Shown: positions 52,154 to 60,916, numbered from the stretch's first letter. The stretch is DNA of 64,000 nt from Nonomuraea candida (GCF_000725485.1 NZ_JOAG01000019.1:62001-126000), one strand, 5' to 3'. The notes: generated by a model from the sequence alone, not told the origin. Made by a program: numbers and translations.

Positions 52154-54109
52154 TCATTGCCTGCCCTTGCGCCAGTCCAGGCGTGGCGGTGGTGGCCCGA
52201 GGTTCGGCGGCGGCTCGCCGTTGCCGCTTCCGTCCCTGGCGTCCGGGTCGAGCGCGAGCACGGCGTCGCGCACGTCCTCCAGCTCGCCGAGCGTGGTCTT
52301 GGGGAAGGTGAGGATGGCCGGGTTCGCGTCGGCCAGGCGTACGCGCCTCCCTTCGGCGGTGGCGTCCGTGACGATCACGGACGTGGTGGGGAGCTGCTGG
52401 AGCCGGTGCGGCTCGACGAGGAACTCGCGCGAGCGCTGCAGCACGCGCTCCTTCTCCGAGATCTTGTCGGCGGTCCTGCCCCATTCGGTGGACTCGGTGA
52501 TGTCCTCCGCCAGGTCGGCGTGGTCGCCCTCGGGCCGCTCGCGCTCGTCGTCGAGCTGGGAGATCGTGGAGGTGTAGCCGCCGTCGAGGCCCGGCAGCGA
52601 GTCGCTGATCGTCTCGGTGAGCTGGGCCAGCTCCAGCCGGTGCTCGGTGCCGACGTGCTCGCTGGCGACCCGGGCGTCCTCGGCGTTGCCCAGGCGCATG
52701 AACGCGACCGCGGCGTGTCCCCTGCCCAGCCGCTCCCGCACGGTCGGGGTCAGCGACCGGTACGTCAGCACCAGCCCGGTGCGCGACGTCTCGCACGCGT
52801 CCATCAGCCGGTCCAGCACGTCGCCCCTGAGCTTGTCCGCCCCCGCCACGATGATCGTGTGGTACCAGGGCCGGTCGGAGGCGGGCGACTGGCGCAGGAT
52901 GTGGGTCAGCGCGGTGGCCACGTACGTGCCGAGCACCCGGTTGCCGAACACGCCGGCCTGCCGGTCCATGCTCACCACGCGCAGCCGGGCGGGCGGCAGC
53001 CGGACGGCCTGCGTGCCCAGCGTCTCCAGCTTGCGCAGCTGCGACTCCAGCGCCCAGGCCCGCTCGATCACCACCCGGTCGCTGACCCCGCGCCCGAACA
53101 GCGTGCCGATGCGTTCGAGCTGGGTCGCGGTGATCAGCCCGAACCGCAGGTCGTCGCGCGGGTCGCCCACCTGAGCCAGCGCCCGGAGCGCGGCGGTGAC
53201 CTGGCTGATGGTGGCGTTCTCGCCGAGCACCTCCAGCACCCGCTCCAGGATCGCGTTGTCGAAGCTGAGGTCGCGGGTGCTGCGGTGCTCCTCGCTGACG
53301 CTCACCACGTGCGCCAGCACGTCCGCGAACGCCTCCGGCTTGAGCGTGGCGCCCAGGTCGAGCTTGGGCAGGTCGACGGGCAGCACCCAGACCAGCGGGT
53401 CGTCGCCGCCCTTGCGGGCCAGCTCGATGAGATCCTTGGCGACCGCGCCCTCGGACAGGTCCAGCACCGTCAGGTGGCCGCCGCTGTAGAGGCGGGTGGC
53501 CCCGAGCAGCGTGATCAGCGCCGACCAGCCGGGTAAGGTGCCGCCCGCCACGTCCACGCGGTCGATCTCGTCGGGCACGGCGACGGCGTACCAGGTGAGC
53601 TGCCTGTCGTACCGCTCCTTCGACTCCTGCCACTCGCGGTAGCGCTGGGCGTGCTCCTCCTGGGCCTGGAACAGCTCCTTGTCGCGTTCCCGGCGGCGGC
53701 GCTCGTCCCTGGCCCGCTGCTCCAGCACCCGGTACTTCACCGCCCGGTCGCCCTGCAGCAGCGCGTAGCTGCAGATGCCCGCCACGCCGCCGGCGGCGAC
53801 GAGCCCGACCAGCGCGAAGGACCAGTCGAGGTAGCCGGACAGGGCGATCGCGACGATCAGCACGGTGAGGATGAGCATGACCAGGCGGACGAGCCGGACC
53901 GGCCGGTTGAGCATGTCCTCCTGGAGCCGCTCGCGGCGCAGCAGCTCGGTCTCGGCGGTGGTGGGCTCGCCGCCCCTGCCGCCCGGCTCCTCGACGGGCG
54001 AGGGTCGTTTGGGTGGCGGGCCGGGGTCGGGATGCAGCAGGATGTACTGCCAGCCCAGGTAGATGCGGTCAGCCTGGAGCTGGGCATGCTCGGGATGCAC
54101 GTCCGTCAC
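52154..54109 (-). CDS. membrane VirD4/TraG-like protein with degenerate P-loop
   Basis: About 651 residues. Two membrane helices lie near residues 73-91 and 97-119, then a coiled-coil stretch rich in RDERRRRERDKELF. A domain laid out like VirD4/HerA proteins follows. Where the P-loop belongs it reads GGTLPGWSAL, lacking GKS/T. A Walker B-like strand TIIVAGADK and the VAFMRLGNAEDARVASEHVG block typical of TraG/VirD4 remain. It is probably a non-hydrolysing partner of the HerA ATPase, 71 bases away. GTG 54109 has GGAGGG before it; the frame opens at ATG 54136. Confidence 0.72.
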   Translation of the reverse strand: MTDVHPEHAQLQADRIYLGWQYILLHPDPGPPPKRPSPVEEPGGRGGEPTTAETELLRRERLQEDMLNRPVRLVRLVMLILTVLIVAIALSGYLDWSFALVGLVAAGGVAGICSYALLQGDRAVKYRVLEQRARDERRRRERDKELFQAQEEHAQRYREWQESKERYDRQLTWYAVAVPDEIDRVDVAGGTLPGWSALITLLGATRLYSGGHLTVLDLSEGAVAKDLIELARKGGDDPLVWVLPVDLPKLDLGATLKPEAFADVLAHVVSVSEEHRSTRDLSFDNAILERVLEVLGENATISQVTAALRALAQVGDPRDDLRFGLITATQLERIGTLFGRGVSDRVVIERAWALESQLRKLETLGTQAVRLPPARLRVVSMDRQAGVFGNRVLGTYVATALTHILRQSPASDRPWYHTIIVAGADKLRGDVLDRLMDACETSRTGLVLTYRSLTPTVRERLGRGHAAVAFMRLGNAEDARVASEHVGTEHRLELAQLTETISDSLPGLDGGYTSTISQLDDERERPEGDHADLAEDITESTEWGRTADKISEKERVLQRSREFLVEPHRLQQLPTTSVIVTDATAEGRRVRLADANPAILTFPKTTLGELEDVRDAVLALDPDARDGSGNGEPPPNLGPPPPRLDWRKGRQ

Positions 54110-54278
54110 GTGACCCTCCGGCCGCGGATATGTCATGAGGAGTAGGGCCAGCCCTTTCCGCTCCGTGACAGCGTATGAGTTACAAGTGCCGCAGCGGCAG
54201 GGTTTCTCGCCAATTCAACCGGCCCGATGGGAGCTTTGCGGCAGATGGGACAGACGAGACCTATTACCATTCGTACCC

Positions 54279-54944
54279 ATGACGGAATCCGCCGGCGGCA
54301 GCACTGACAAGCCCAGACGCCCGGTAGCGGTGCCCGTGGTCGCCCTGGTGTCGATGACCGCCCTCGGGATCACCGCTCTGCTGGGCGGGCTGAACGAGGC
54401 TCCCGAGGCGCCGGACCCGCTGGGTCCGGGCGCCGTGCTCGATCAGGGCCTGTACTCCACCACATTCGTGGAGTCCCGGCTGACGGTGGAGCCTCCCGCG
54501 AACGAGTTCGAAGAGGAGAAGCGGTTCGTGGAGCTGCTCTTCGACGTCACCAACCAGGCGGACGCGACCGTCCCCGTCGGCCTGCCCGCGCAGAAGATCG
54601 AGCAGGCGTTCGCCACGACGTCCTTCGCCGGCTCCCTGATCAAGATCACTCCCGCGTTCGGCGAGGGCGCCGGCCCGTTCGCCTACGCCCTGGCCAAGGG
54701 CGGCGAGACGCAGCAGCTCCATCCCGGGGTGCGCGCCCAGGTCGTCCTGCGCTACCGGCTCGCCGAGGGCCAGCAGCCGCCGGAGAAGATCACCCTCGAC
54801 GTCGCCTCCTACGAGCTCCAGCCCGACTTCTACAGCGACGTGCCGAGGTGGCAGATGATCTCCAAGGAGGTGTCCTCCCGCAGGTTCCTGCCCGAGATCA
54901 AGGCGCGGGTGACGCTGCCGGTCGAGAAGGGCGCCGCGGCGTGA
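54279..54944 (+). CDS. membrane-anchored protein 1 of a trio, beta-rich ectodomain
   Basis: A 221-residue protein: short cytoplasmic N terminus, one membrane helix (VPVVALVSMTALGITALLGG, ~20-40) and an outside domain of ~170 residues with alternating strands (VELLFDVTNQADATVPVG). The outside part looks like the DUF4352/immunoglobulin-like fold. It is divergent from the VirD4-like gene, and its stop overlaps the next start by 4 bases. Unknown function; likely part of an envelope complex. Confidence 0.75.
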   Translation: MTESAGGSTDKPRRPVAVPVVALVSMTALGITALLGGLNEAPEAPDPLGPGAVLDQGLYSTTFVESRLTVEPPANEFEEEKRFVELLFDVTNQADATVPVGLPAQKIEQAFATTSFAGSLIKITPAFGEGAGPFAYALAKGGETQQLHPGVRAQVVLRYRLAEGQQPPEKITLDVASYELQPDFYSDVPRWQMISKEVSSRRFLPEIKARVTLPVEKGAAA

Positions 54945-55588
54945 CCGCCACCGAGCAGGCCGCCGCGGTCGCCGGGCCGCCGCGCGGGCGCGGCAGACGG
55001 GCCGGACGGCGGCCGGGCGCCGGGAGCCGGCTGCTGAACGCGGTCGCCGGGCTGGTGCTGGTGGGCGGCGCGATCGGGCTCCAGACCTTCGACATGAGCG
55101 AGGGCGAGGCCTCGGACGCGCTCAGGTACGGCGGGAGCGTGGGCGAGGACGTGGACGCGCGCCGGTTCACCGTGCGGGTGGACTCGTTCTCGGCGGCCAG
55201 GTCGATCGAGAGCCACACCGACACCATCGGGACCGACCACCTGTTCCTCATCGTCAACGCCTCCGCCAAGTCCAGCCTCAAGCCCTACCACCTCGGGCCG
55301 GCCACGCTGGTGACGGCCGACGGCAAGAAGTTCGCCGCCACCGACCGGGTGGACCGGGCCGTCACGCTGGCCCGCGCCTGGGTGCAGCCCGACATCTGGG
55401 TCAGCGGGCGGTTCGTGTTCGAGGTGCCGGTCTCCGCGCTGGCCGGGGCGAGCGTCGTGATCGGGCTGCCGCCGGCGGGCATCTCGGAGGCGTACCTGCC
55501 TGAGGTCGAGGTGGATCTCGGATTGGACGAGGCGGGCGCGCGCAGGCTCGCCGCCTCGGCTCAGGACGTCTACTCGGTGAAGAAGTGA
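54941..55588 (+). CDS. membrane-anchored protein 2 of the trio
   Basis: A 215-residue protein with the same layout as the preceding one. A basic N terminus (RGRGRRAGRRPGAG) leads to one helix (LLNAVAGLVLVGGAIGL, ~31-48) and an outside domain with DARRFTVRVDSFSAARSI, the usual first strand of DUF4352-like domains. GTGA overlap couples it to the gene before; the next gene starts 7 bases on. Unknown function. Confidence 0.75.
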   Translation: MTATEQAAAVAGPPRGRGRRAGRRPGAGSRLLNAVAGLVLVGGAIGLQTFDMSEGEASDALRYGGSVGEDVDARRFTVRVDSFSAARSIESHTDTIGTDHLFLIVNASAKSSLKPYHLGPATLVTADGKKFAATDRVDRAVTLARAWVQPDIWVSGRFVFEVPVSALAGASVVIGLPPAGISEAYLPEVEVDLGLDEAGARRLAASAQDVYSVKK

Positions 55589-55595
55589 TCGGGCC

Positions 55596-57077
55596 ATGAG
55601 CACGAACGACGAGCGCGACTGGTTCTCACCCCGCGTCGAGCACCGCCCCGAGACCGCCCCCGGCCCGGAGACCGGCTACCGGTCAGAGACCGACTACCGC
55701 CCCGACACCGACTACCGCCCGGACCCCGACACCCGGCCGGACACCGGGTACCGGCCGGATGACGACCCGCCGCCTCCGCCCAGCCCGGTCCCTCCTCCCG
55801 GCCTGGGCGCGCCTCCAGGACAGGTCTCCGGCCACGGCGGGGACTGGCGGCCCGGTTCCCACGCCGCGCCCGGGGTCGAGCACGCCGCCGAGCACGGGAC
55901 CGAGCACGGGGCCGAGCACGAGGCTGGGCCCGCGCTTCCCCGGCGGGGGCGGCGTCGGCGTGCGTCGCGGCCGTTCGAGCAGGAGCAGGAGCGCGGGCCG
56001 CACACGCCCTCGCACGGGCTGCCCCGGCACCAGCAGGGCTCCCCCTACGGGCACCCGGAACCGCCCCGTCCCCAGCCCCAGCCCCAGCCCCGGCAGGGGA
56101 CGCCGTATCCGCAGGACGCTCCCCATCCCCAGGGCACGCCATTCCCCCAGGGCACGCCGGCCCAGGGAACGCGGCCCCAGGGAGCATGGTCGCCGGGTCA
56201 CGGTCCGTCCGCCCGGCGGGCGCGGCCGGCTCCCTCCGACCAGCAGGTCTGGCCGCCCGCGCCGCGCGAGCCGGCCGGCGGCGCCACCCAGCCCATCCCG
56301 GCCGTCCACCCTTCGGCGGGGCCGCTGCGGAACGCCCCCGCGTTCGCCGCCCGGCGGTCCCCCGGCCCCGAGGAGTTCCCCGGATTCGAGGCGCCCCCCG
56401 GGTTCGAGGCGCCCGACGCGTCCGGCGATCCCGGGGTGGCCGACCGGCCCGAGGCGGCCGGTGAGTCCGAGGCCGCCGGTGCGGCGCGCGGGGAGCGGGG
56501 CTCCTCGCGGCCCAAGCGACGCCGTACGGCGCTGGTGGCGGCGGGCGCGATCGTGGCGTCGCTGCTCACCACCGCCGCCCAGAGCTACGACGGCTACCTC
56601 TTCTACGAGAAGACCACCACCAAGGAGACCAGGGAGACCGTGGTCGCCCTGGGCGGGGCGGGGCGGGCGCACGGCATCGAGTACCGGGCCACGGTCGAGC
56701 CCACCCAGGCCCCCGAGGGCAGCAGGCACCGCGAGGGGGTGACCTGGCTGCGGATCGACATCACGAAGAAGGTGCTGGACGAGAACAGCGCCACCATGAC
56801 CGCCCCGCCCGGCGAGATGAAGCTGACGGACGCCGCGGGGCGCACCTGGACGGTGGAGGCGCAGCCGGTCGGGGATCAGACGGACAAGCTGGTGGTGGGC
56901 AGGGAGTACCGGATCGAGGGCCTGGCCATCGTGCCCGCCGCCGTGGCGAACGAGGTCGAGCTGAGCTTCCGCCCGAGCACCTACCGCTCCGACACGCCCA
57001 CGGACGCCCTGTTCGACCGGGAGGCCGTGGAGAAGATGGAGAAGGACGTCGACGTGCTGCGGTTCAGGCGTCGTTGA
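55596..57077 (+). CDS. membrane-anchored protein 3 of the trio, long proline-rich cytoplasmic tail
   Basis: A 493-residue protein. Residues 1-~300 are disordered and rich in Pro, Asp, Gln and Gly, with YRPD-type repeats near 30-55 and PQGTP-type repeats near 170-200. One helix follows (TALVAAGAIVASLLTTAA, ~311-328), then a DUF4352-like outside domain (ATVEPTQAPEGSRHREGVTW and TDAAGRTWTVEAQPVGD). The long tail may dock the cytosolic ATPases. Its 3' end overlaps the polytopic membrane gene by 14 bases. Confidence 0.75.
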   Translation: MSTNDERDWFSPRVEHRPETAPGPETGYRSETDYRPDTDYRPDPDTRPDTGYRPDDDPPPPPSPVPPPGLGAPPGQVSGHGGDWRPGSHAAPGVEHAAEHGTEHGAEHEAGPALPRRGRRRRASRPFEQEQERGPHTPSHGLPRHQQGSPYGHPEPPRPQPQPQPRQGTPYPQDAPHPQGTPFPQGTPAQGTRPQGAWSPGHGPSARRARPAPSDQQVWPPAPREPAGGATQPIPAVHPSAGPLRNAPAFAARRSPGPEEFPGFEAPPGFEAPDASGDPGVADRPEAAGESEAAGAARGERGSSRPKRRRTALVAAGAIVASLLTTAAQSYDGYLFYEKTTTKETRETVVALGGAGRAHGIEYRATVEPTQAPEGSRHREGVTWLRIDITKKVLDENSATMTAPPGEMKLTDAAGRTWTVEAQPVGDQTDKLVVGREYRIEGLAIVPAAVANEVELSFRPSTYRSDTPTDALFDREAVEKMEKDVDVLRFRRR

Positions 57078-58437
57078 GCGACCGGCCGCCGACCCTGGCC
57101 CGGGTGGCGGCGATGTCGTACGTGGCCGCCAGCAGGGCCATCGTGAGCACGTTGACGGCCATCTTGAACACGAAGTGCAGCGGCGGCCCCTGGTAGGTCC
57201 ACACCCACTCCTGCTCGCTGCCGATGAGGTGGCGCAGCCCGCGCTCGGCGTACTGGCCGCCGATCTGCACGCCCACGTAGCACAGGCACATCATGCCGAA
57301 CAGCGGCGCGCCCGCGTTGAACACCATCCGCAGCGAGTTGGCCAGCGGCACCCAGCGGTCCCGGAACCCGCCGGTGACCTGGTCGAACGACTTCTTCGTG
57401 AGGTCGTGGCTGCCTTCGAGGCGGTCCACGCCCTTCTCCAGCTTGGTGCCCTTGACCAGCGCGCGGGTGTCGTCGGAGTAGGCGCCGAAGACCAGCATGG
57501 CCACGGCGAGCCAGGCCAGGGGCACCGCGACGGCGTCGATGAAGAACGGCCACGCGTCGGCGAACCAGCCGGTGACGGCGTCCCAGACCGGCACGCTCTT
57601 CTGGGCCTCGGCGAAGAACTCCTCGGTCCCCGCGACCACGTTGCGGTGCTCCACCCACTCCGAGCGCGCGTCGGCGAAGGCGACGGTGGCGTTCAGCCCG
57701 TAGAAGACGAACGCGAACTCGGAGAAGGCGGCGGCGAAGCCGTAGAAGCCGCCCTTGCCCCGCTCGACCATCTTCGCGAACAGCAGCTTCAGCAGGAACG
57801 TCGCGACCATGGCGCCGAGCGACACCCGCCAGTCCAGGTCGGTGAGCCCCCTGCCGACGTCGGACTGCTCACCGAACCAGGAGGCCTCCGTCTGGTCGTA
57901 GATGTGGTGGGATATGTCCATCTGGTAGACGTCCCTGGCGTCCTCCACGTGGAAGCCCCACGCCAGGTAGAGCACCGCGAAGGCCGGGGCCACCCGGTCG
58001 AGGGTCCGGAAGAAGCGCTCGTCCCCCACGCCGTCGTCGGCCCTGGCCCTGATCTCCCAGAGCGCGCCGCGCAGGGTGTACAGCATGCCGGTGGTGACGG
58101 TCATCGCGACCAGGATGATGACCGTGAGCAGCGTCATGACGGCGACGAGCCGCACCTGCCGGTAGTCCCCGTACGCCACTTCGACGGCGGCGTAGAGCAG
58201 CACGAAGCGCGCCAGCTCGCCGACGGCGAACCAGCAGATCAGCGGCAGGGCGCACTTGCCCGCCAGGCGTAGTGCGTGCAGGGGCAGCGAGTACGGCGAC
58301 GGCATCTCCTGAGCCGGCGTAGGCCCAGGTCGCGGGGGCGCCGTCACACCTGTCGAACCGGACACCTGTGGAATCGTAGCGTTATGTCCCTGGTAACGCA
58401 GCCGCCACTCCCGAACACTCTGCGGCGTCAAGATCAT
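57064..58437 (-). CDS. polytopic membrane protein, unknown family
   Basis: A protein of about 457 residues with roughly seven hydrophobic helices, in pairs near 60-85, 93-120, 205-220, 230-255 and 300-325 and two near the C terminus. A soluble loop between helices carries WGFHVEDARDVYQMDISHHI. No family is recognised. The start is uncertain: ATG 58437, or a later GTG/ATG before residue 46. It converges on, and overlaps, the third anchored protein, so expression of the two strands may interfere. Confidence 0.7.
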   Translation of the reverse strand: MILTPQSVREWRLRYQGHNATIPQVSGSTGVTAPPRPGPTPAQEMPSPYSLPLHALRLAGKCALPLICWFAVGELARFVLLYAAVEVAYGDYRQVRLVAVMTLLTVIILVAMTVTTGMLYTLRGALWEIRARADDGVGDERFFRTLDRVAPAFAVLYLAWGFHVEDARDVYQMDISHHIYDQTEASWFGEQSDVGRGLTDLDWRVSLGAMVATFLLKLLFAKMVERGKGGFYGFAAAFSEFAFVFYGLNATVAFADARSEWVEHRNVVAGTEEFFAEAQKSVPVWDAVTGWFADAWPFFIDAVAVPLAWLAVAMLVFGAYSDDTRALVKGTKLEKGVDRLEGSHDLTKKSFDQVTGGFRDRWVPLANSLRMVFNAGAPLFGMMCLCYVGVQIGGQYAERGLRHLIGSEQEWVWTYQGPPLHFVFKMAVNVLTMALLAATYDIAATRARVGGRSLNDA

Positions 58438-58482
58438 TGAAGCGGCGATCGGGCTTCGCGTGCGGACCCCGTGGTGACAAAG

Positions 58483-58502
58483 GGATTATCTGCAGGATTA
58501 TC
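58483..58502. promoter_or_regulatory. direct repeat GGATTATC-n4-GGATTATC before the XRE-cupin gene
   Basis: Two identical 8-base sites 12 bases apart lie 58 bases before the ATG, in an otherwise GC-rich region. It is a candidate operator for the XRE-cupin protein. Confidence 0.45.
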
Positions 58503-58560
58503 CGCCGGGAAATTCCGGCCGTCCCGCGCCGAAGCGCGGTGGGTGCGGCACCATGACAAT

Positions 58561-59109
58561 ATGGAGCCGCAGCCCGCAATCGATGCAGATCCGCGCGTGG
58601 TGGGAGACCGGCTGCGGCGGCTGCGGCAGGCGCGCGGCGTCTCGCTCTCCGAGCTCGCCAAGCGCGCCGGCATCGGCAAGGCCACGCTGTCGGGGGTCGA
58701 GACCGGCTCCCGCAACCCGACGCTGGAGACGCTGTGGGCGATCACGGCGCAGCTCGGGGTGCCGATCGGGGCGATCTTCGACTCCCCGCCCGAGCCGCAG
58801 ATCATGCGCGGGACCGCGATCGAGGCCGAGCTGCTGGAGGTCTTCGAGGACGACCAGGTCACCTACGAGCTCTACCGCGTACGCATCCCGCCCGGCCTCA
58901 CCCAGACCTCCCCCGCCCACCACGAGGGGGTCAGCGAGCACGTCACGGTCTTCACCGGGACGCTCAGCGCCGGGCCCATCAAGGAGCCGCTCACCGCGGG
59001 GCCCGGCGACCACATCTCGTGGGTCTCCGACGTGCCCCACGGCTATCGGGCGCACGGGCCCGACGTCGTCCGCGCCACCCTCCTCATGCGCTACCCCACC
59101 AAGCCCTGA
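58561..59109 (+). CDS. XRE-cupin transcription regulator
   Basis: A 182-residue regulator: HTH_3 (residues ~16-70, LRRLRQARGVSLSELAKRAG with KATLSGVETGSRNPTLETL) followed by a small cupin_2 barrel (~95-180, HEGVSEHVTVFTGTLSAGP and GDHISWVSDVPHGYRA). Such proteins sense a small ligand in the cupin pocket. ATG 58561 is the start that fits the family. No SD is visible, so translation may be leaderless. Confidence 0.9.
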   Translation: MEPQPAIDADPRVVGDRLRRLRQARGVSLSELAKRAGIGKATLSGVETGSRNPTLETLWAITAQLGVPIGAIFDSPPEPQIMRGTAIEAELLEVFEDDQVTYELYRVRIPPGLTQTSPAHHEGVSEHVTVFTGTLSAGPIKEPLTAGPGDHISWVSDVPHGYRAHGPDVVRATLLMRYPTKP

Positions 59110-59179
59110 CCACGGACCCGACGACGTGCGGCACCGCCCTCCCCGGCCGGGTCCGGGCCGGTGACGTGCGGGGCGGCGG

Positions 59180-59926
59180 TCAGACGGCGACGTCCTGGGC
59201 GGGGCGGCAGGTGCGGCAGGGCCGGTAGCCGGCCGCCCTGGCCTGAGCGAGGCTGCGGAAGCCGTGCCGGTGCACGGGCGTGATGCGGCGGGCGTTGTGG
59301 CAGGTCGGGAAGCACACCACGCCGGTCGTGTCGCTGGCCAGATAGAACACCCGCTCGTCCGCCAGCGCCCGCACCCGGTCCAGGTCCACCCCCTCGGCCA
59401 GCAGCAGCCGCTCCTTGGCCGCCGCGCCGAAGACGTAGTCGCCCACCGCACCGTCCGACCTGGTCACCCGGTGGCACGGGACGAGCAGCGGCACCGGGTT
59501 GCGGCCCAGCGCCGTCCCCACGGCGCGCACGGCCCTGGGCCGCCCGACGCGGGCCGCGATCCACGAGTAGGGGCGCACCTCGCCCCGGGGGATGGTCCGC
59601 GCCGCCTCCAGCACGTCGCGCTGGAAGTCGCTCATGCCGCGCAGGTCCAGCGGCAGCCCGGCGGTGCGGCCGGTGCGCAGGGCGGGCAGCAGCCCGGCGG
59701 GCGGGCGCGCCGCGGGCAGCAGCGGCCGGCCGAACCGCTTCCGGTACGCCTCGGCGAACCCCTCTCCCGCGTGCACGTAGGCCACCCCGTGGTCGGTGAA
59801 GGCGACCGCGAGCTCCCCGATCGGCGCCGGCACGCGTACCCAGCGGGCCGCGATCCGGTCGAGCAGCGCCTCCGGCGGCTCCGCGGCCAGTGCCGCGAGT
59901 CCGGTGAGCAGCGGATCCTGTGTCAT
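59180..59926 (-). CDS. Ada-like DNA repair protein, permuted: MGMT domain then Ada zinc domain
   Basis: A 248-residue protein. Residues 1-180 are an O6-alkylguanine transferase with active Cys151 (LLVPCHRVTRSDGAVGDY) and the helical MSDFQRDVLEAARTIPRGEV block. Residues ~190-245 are the Ada metal-binding domain (C205-x3-C209 and C237-x2-C240, RITPVHRHGFRSL), which in classical Ada stands at the N terminus with methyl-phosphotriester activity. The order is reversed and the AraC HTH is absent. It starts inside the stop of an ECF sigma gene. Confidence 0.9.
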   Translation of the reverse strand: MTQDPLLTGLAALAAEPPEALLDRIAARWVRVPAPIGELAVAFTDHGVAYVHAGEGFAEAYRKRFGRPLLPAARPPAGLLPALRTGRTAGLPLDLRGMSDFQRDVLEAARTIPRGEVRPYSWIAARVGRPRAVRAVGTALGRNPVPLLVPCHRVTRSDGAVGDYVFGAAAKERLLLAEGVDLDRVRALADERVFYLASDTTGVVCFPTCHNARRITPVHRHGFRSLAQARAAGYRPCRTCRPAQDVAV

Positions 59927-60483
59927 CGGGCACCTCCCAGTGTTCGTAGCCGCTTCAACCCCCGCGACACGTGCGACTTGACCGTGCCCTGCGGGATCTT
60001 CAGCACGGTGGCGATCTCGCTGACCGGCAGGTCCACGACGTGCCGCAGCACGACCGCGGCGCGCTGCTCCTCCGGCAGCAGGCTCAGCAGCTCGGCCAGC
60101 TCCTGCCCGGTCTCGCGGCGCACCGCGGCGTCCTCGACGTCCTCGCCGGGATCGACGTCGTCGACCGGCTCCTCGCGCAGGTCGGGCGGCGGCTTGCGGG
60201 ACTTGGCGCGGGCGCAGTTGCGCCAGATGTTCATGAGGATCGTCATGAGCCAGGCGCGCGGCTGCAGCTCGGCGATGCGCCGGCGCTCGTAGCCGGCCAG
60301 CGCGCGGTAGGCCCGCAGGAACGCCTCCGCGGTGAGGTCCTCGGCGTCGGCCCAGCGCCCGCTCAACCGTAGCGCGGCGGAGAAGACCAGGCCGCGGTAG
60401 GCGCCGTACAGCTCGGCGAACCCCTCGTCGAGGTCGTCGAGCAGCGCTTTTCGCACCGGGTCGAGACAGTCGAATTCACTCAC
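59923..60483 (-). CDS. ECF-family RNA polymerase sigma factor
   Basis: A 186-residue sigma factor with region 2 (YRGLVFSAALRLSGRWADAEDLTAEAFLRAY region, then PRAWLMTILMN) and region 4 (LPEEQRAAVVLRHVVDLPVSEIA, GTVKSHVSRGLKRL). A 4-base overlap with the Ada-like gene means it probably directs the alkylation-repair gene it precedes. No anti-sigma gene is adjacent, so control may be at its own transcription. Confidence 0.92.
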   Translation of the reverse strand: MSEFDCLDPVRKALLDDLDEGFAELYGAYRGLVFSAALRLSGRWADAEDLTAEAFLRAYRALAGYERRRIAELQPRAWLMTILMNIWRNCARAKSRKPPPDLREEPVDDVDPGEDVEDAAVRRETGQELAELLSLLPEEQRAAVVLRHVVDLPVSEIATVLKIPQGTVKSHVSRGLKRLRTLGGAR

Positions 60484-60565
60484 GTCCAGTACAACACCGC
60501 CGCCTCCGGACCGGTTGCACCCGGATCCGGACTTTCATCCAGAAACCGGGCCAGGAGACGCGGAA

Positions 60566-60592
60566 GGCCCGCGCCCCGGAGGGACGCGGGCC
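60566..60592 (-). terminator. terminator of the DUF4395-sseA-DUF1416 operon
   Basis: GGCCCGCG (60566-60573) pairs with CGCGGGCC (60585-60592) in a perfect 8-bp stem, 19 bases beyond the DUF1416 stop. Confidence 0.7.
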
Positions 60593-60610
60593 GAGGTGCG
60601 GGCGCGGGGC

Positions 60611-60916
60611 TCAGACGGCCACCGCGAGCTGGGCGACCTCGCCCAGCTTGGCCTCCACCTGGACGTCGCGGGTGACGCCGCCGCCCGCGATGATGCGGAC
60701 GGTCCAGTCGCCGGGCGCGGCGAAGAAGCGGAAGATGCCGTCGTCGGAGACCACGACCTCGCCGGTGAACTCACCGGAGTGGTCGAGCAGCCGGGCGTAG
60801 GCGGTGCCGGCGCCGGTCACGACGCCCTGGATCACGGCCTGGTTGGACAGGTCGATGCCGGCCGGGAGCGCGACGGTCTGCTCCGGCGCTCCGCAACCCT
60901 GTGCAGCGGTGCTCAT
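60611..60916 (-). CDS. DUF1416 protein (SseC-like)
   Basis: A 101-residue beta-sandwich-like domain (VIQGVVTGAGTAYARLLDHS and FRFFAAPGDWTVRIIAGGG). It shares one base with the sseA stop (TGATG). DUF1416 follows the rhodanese gene in many actinomycetes (sseC beside cysA/sseA in mycobacteria). The function is unknown; the place implies sulfur metabolism. Confidence 0.9.
   Translation of the reverse strand: MSTAAQGCGAPEQTVALPAGIDLSNQAVIQGVVTGAGTAYARLLDHSGEFTGEVVVSDDGIFRFFAAPGDWTVRIIAGGGVTRDVQVEAKLGEVAQLAVAV

Noticed and set aside
49119..58437. Reading the HerA/VirD4-like locus as a conjugative element
   Set aside because: No relaxase, replication gene, integrase or attachment site is visible, and base composition is like the surroundings.
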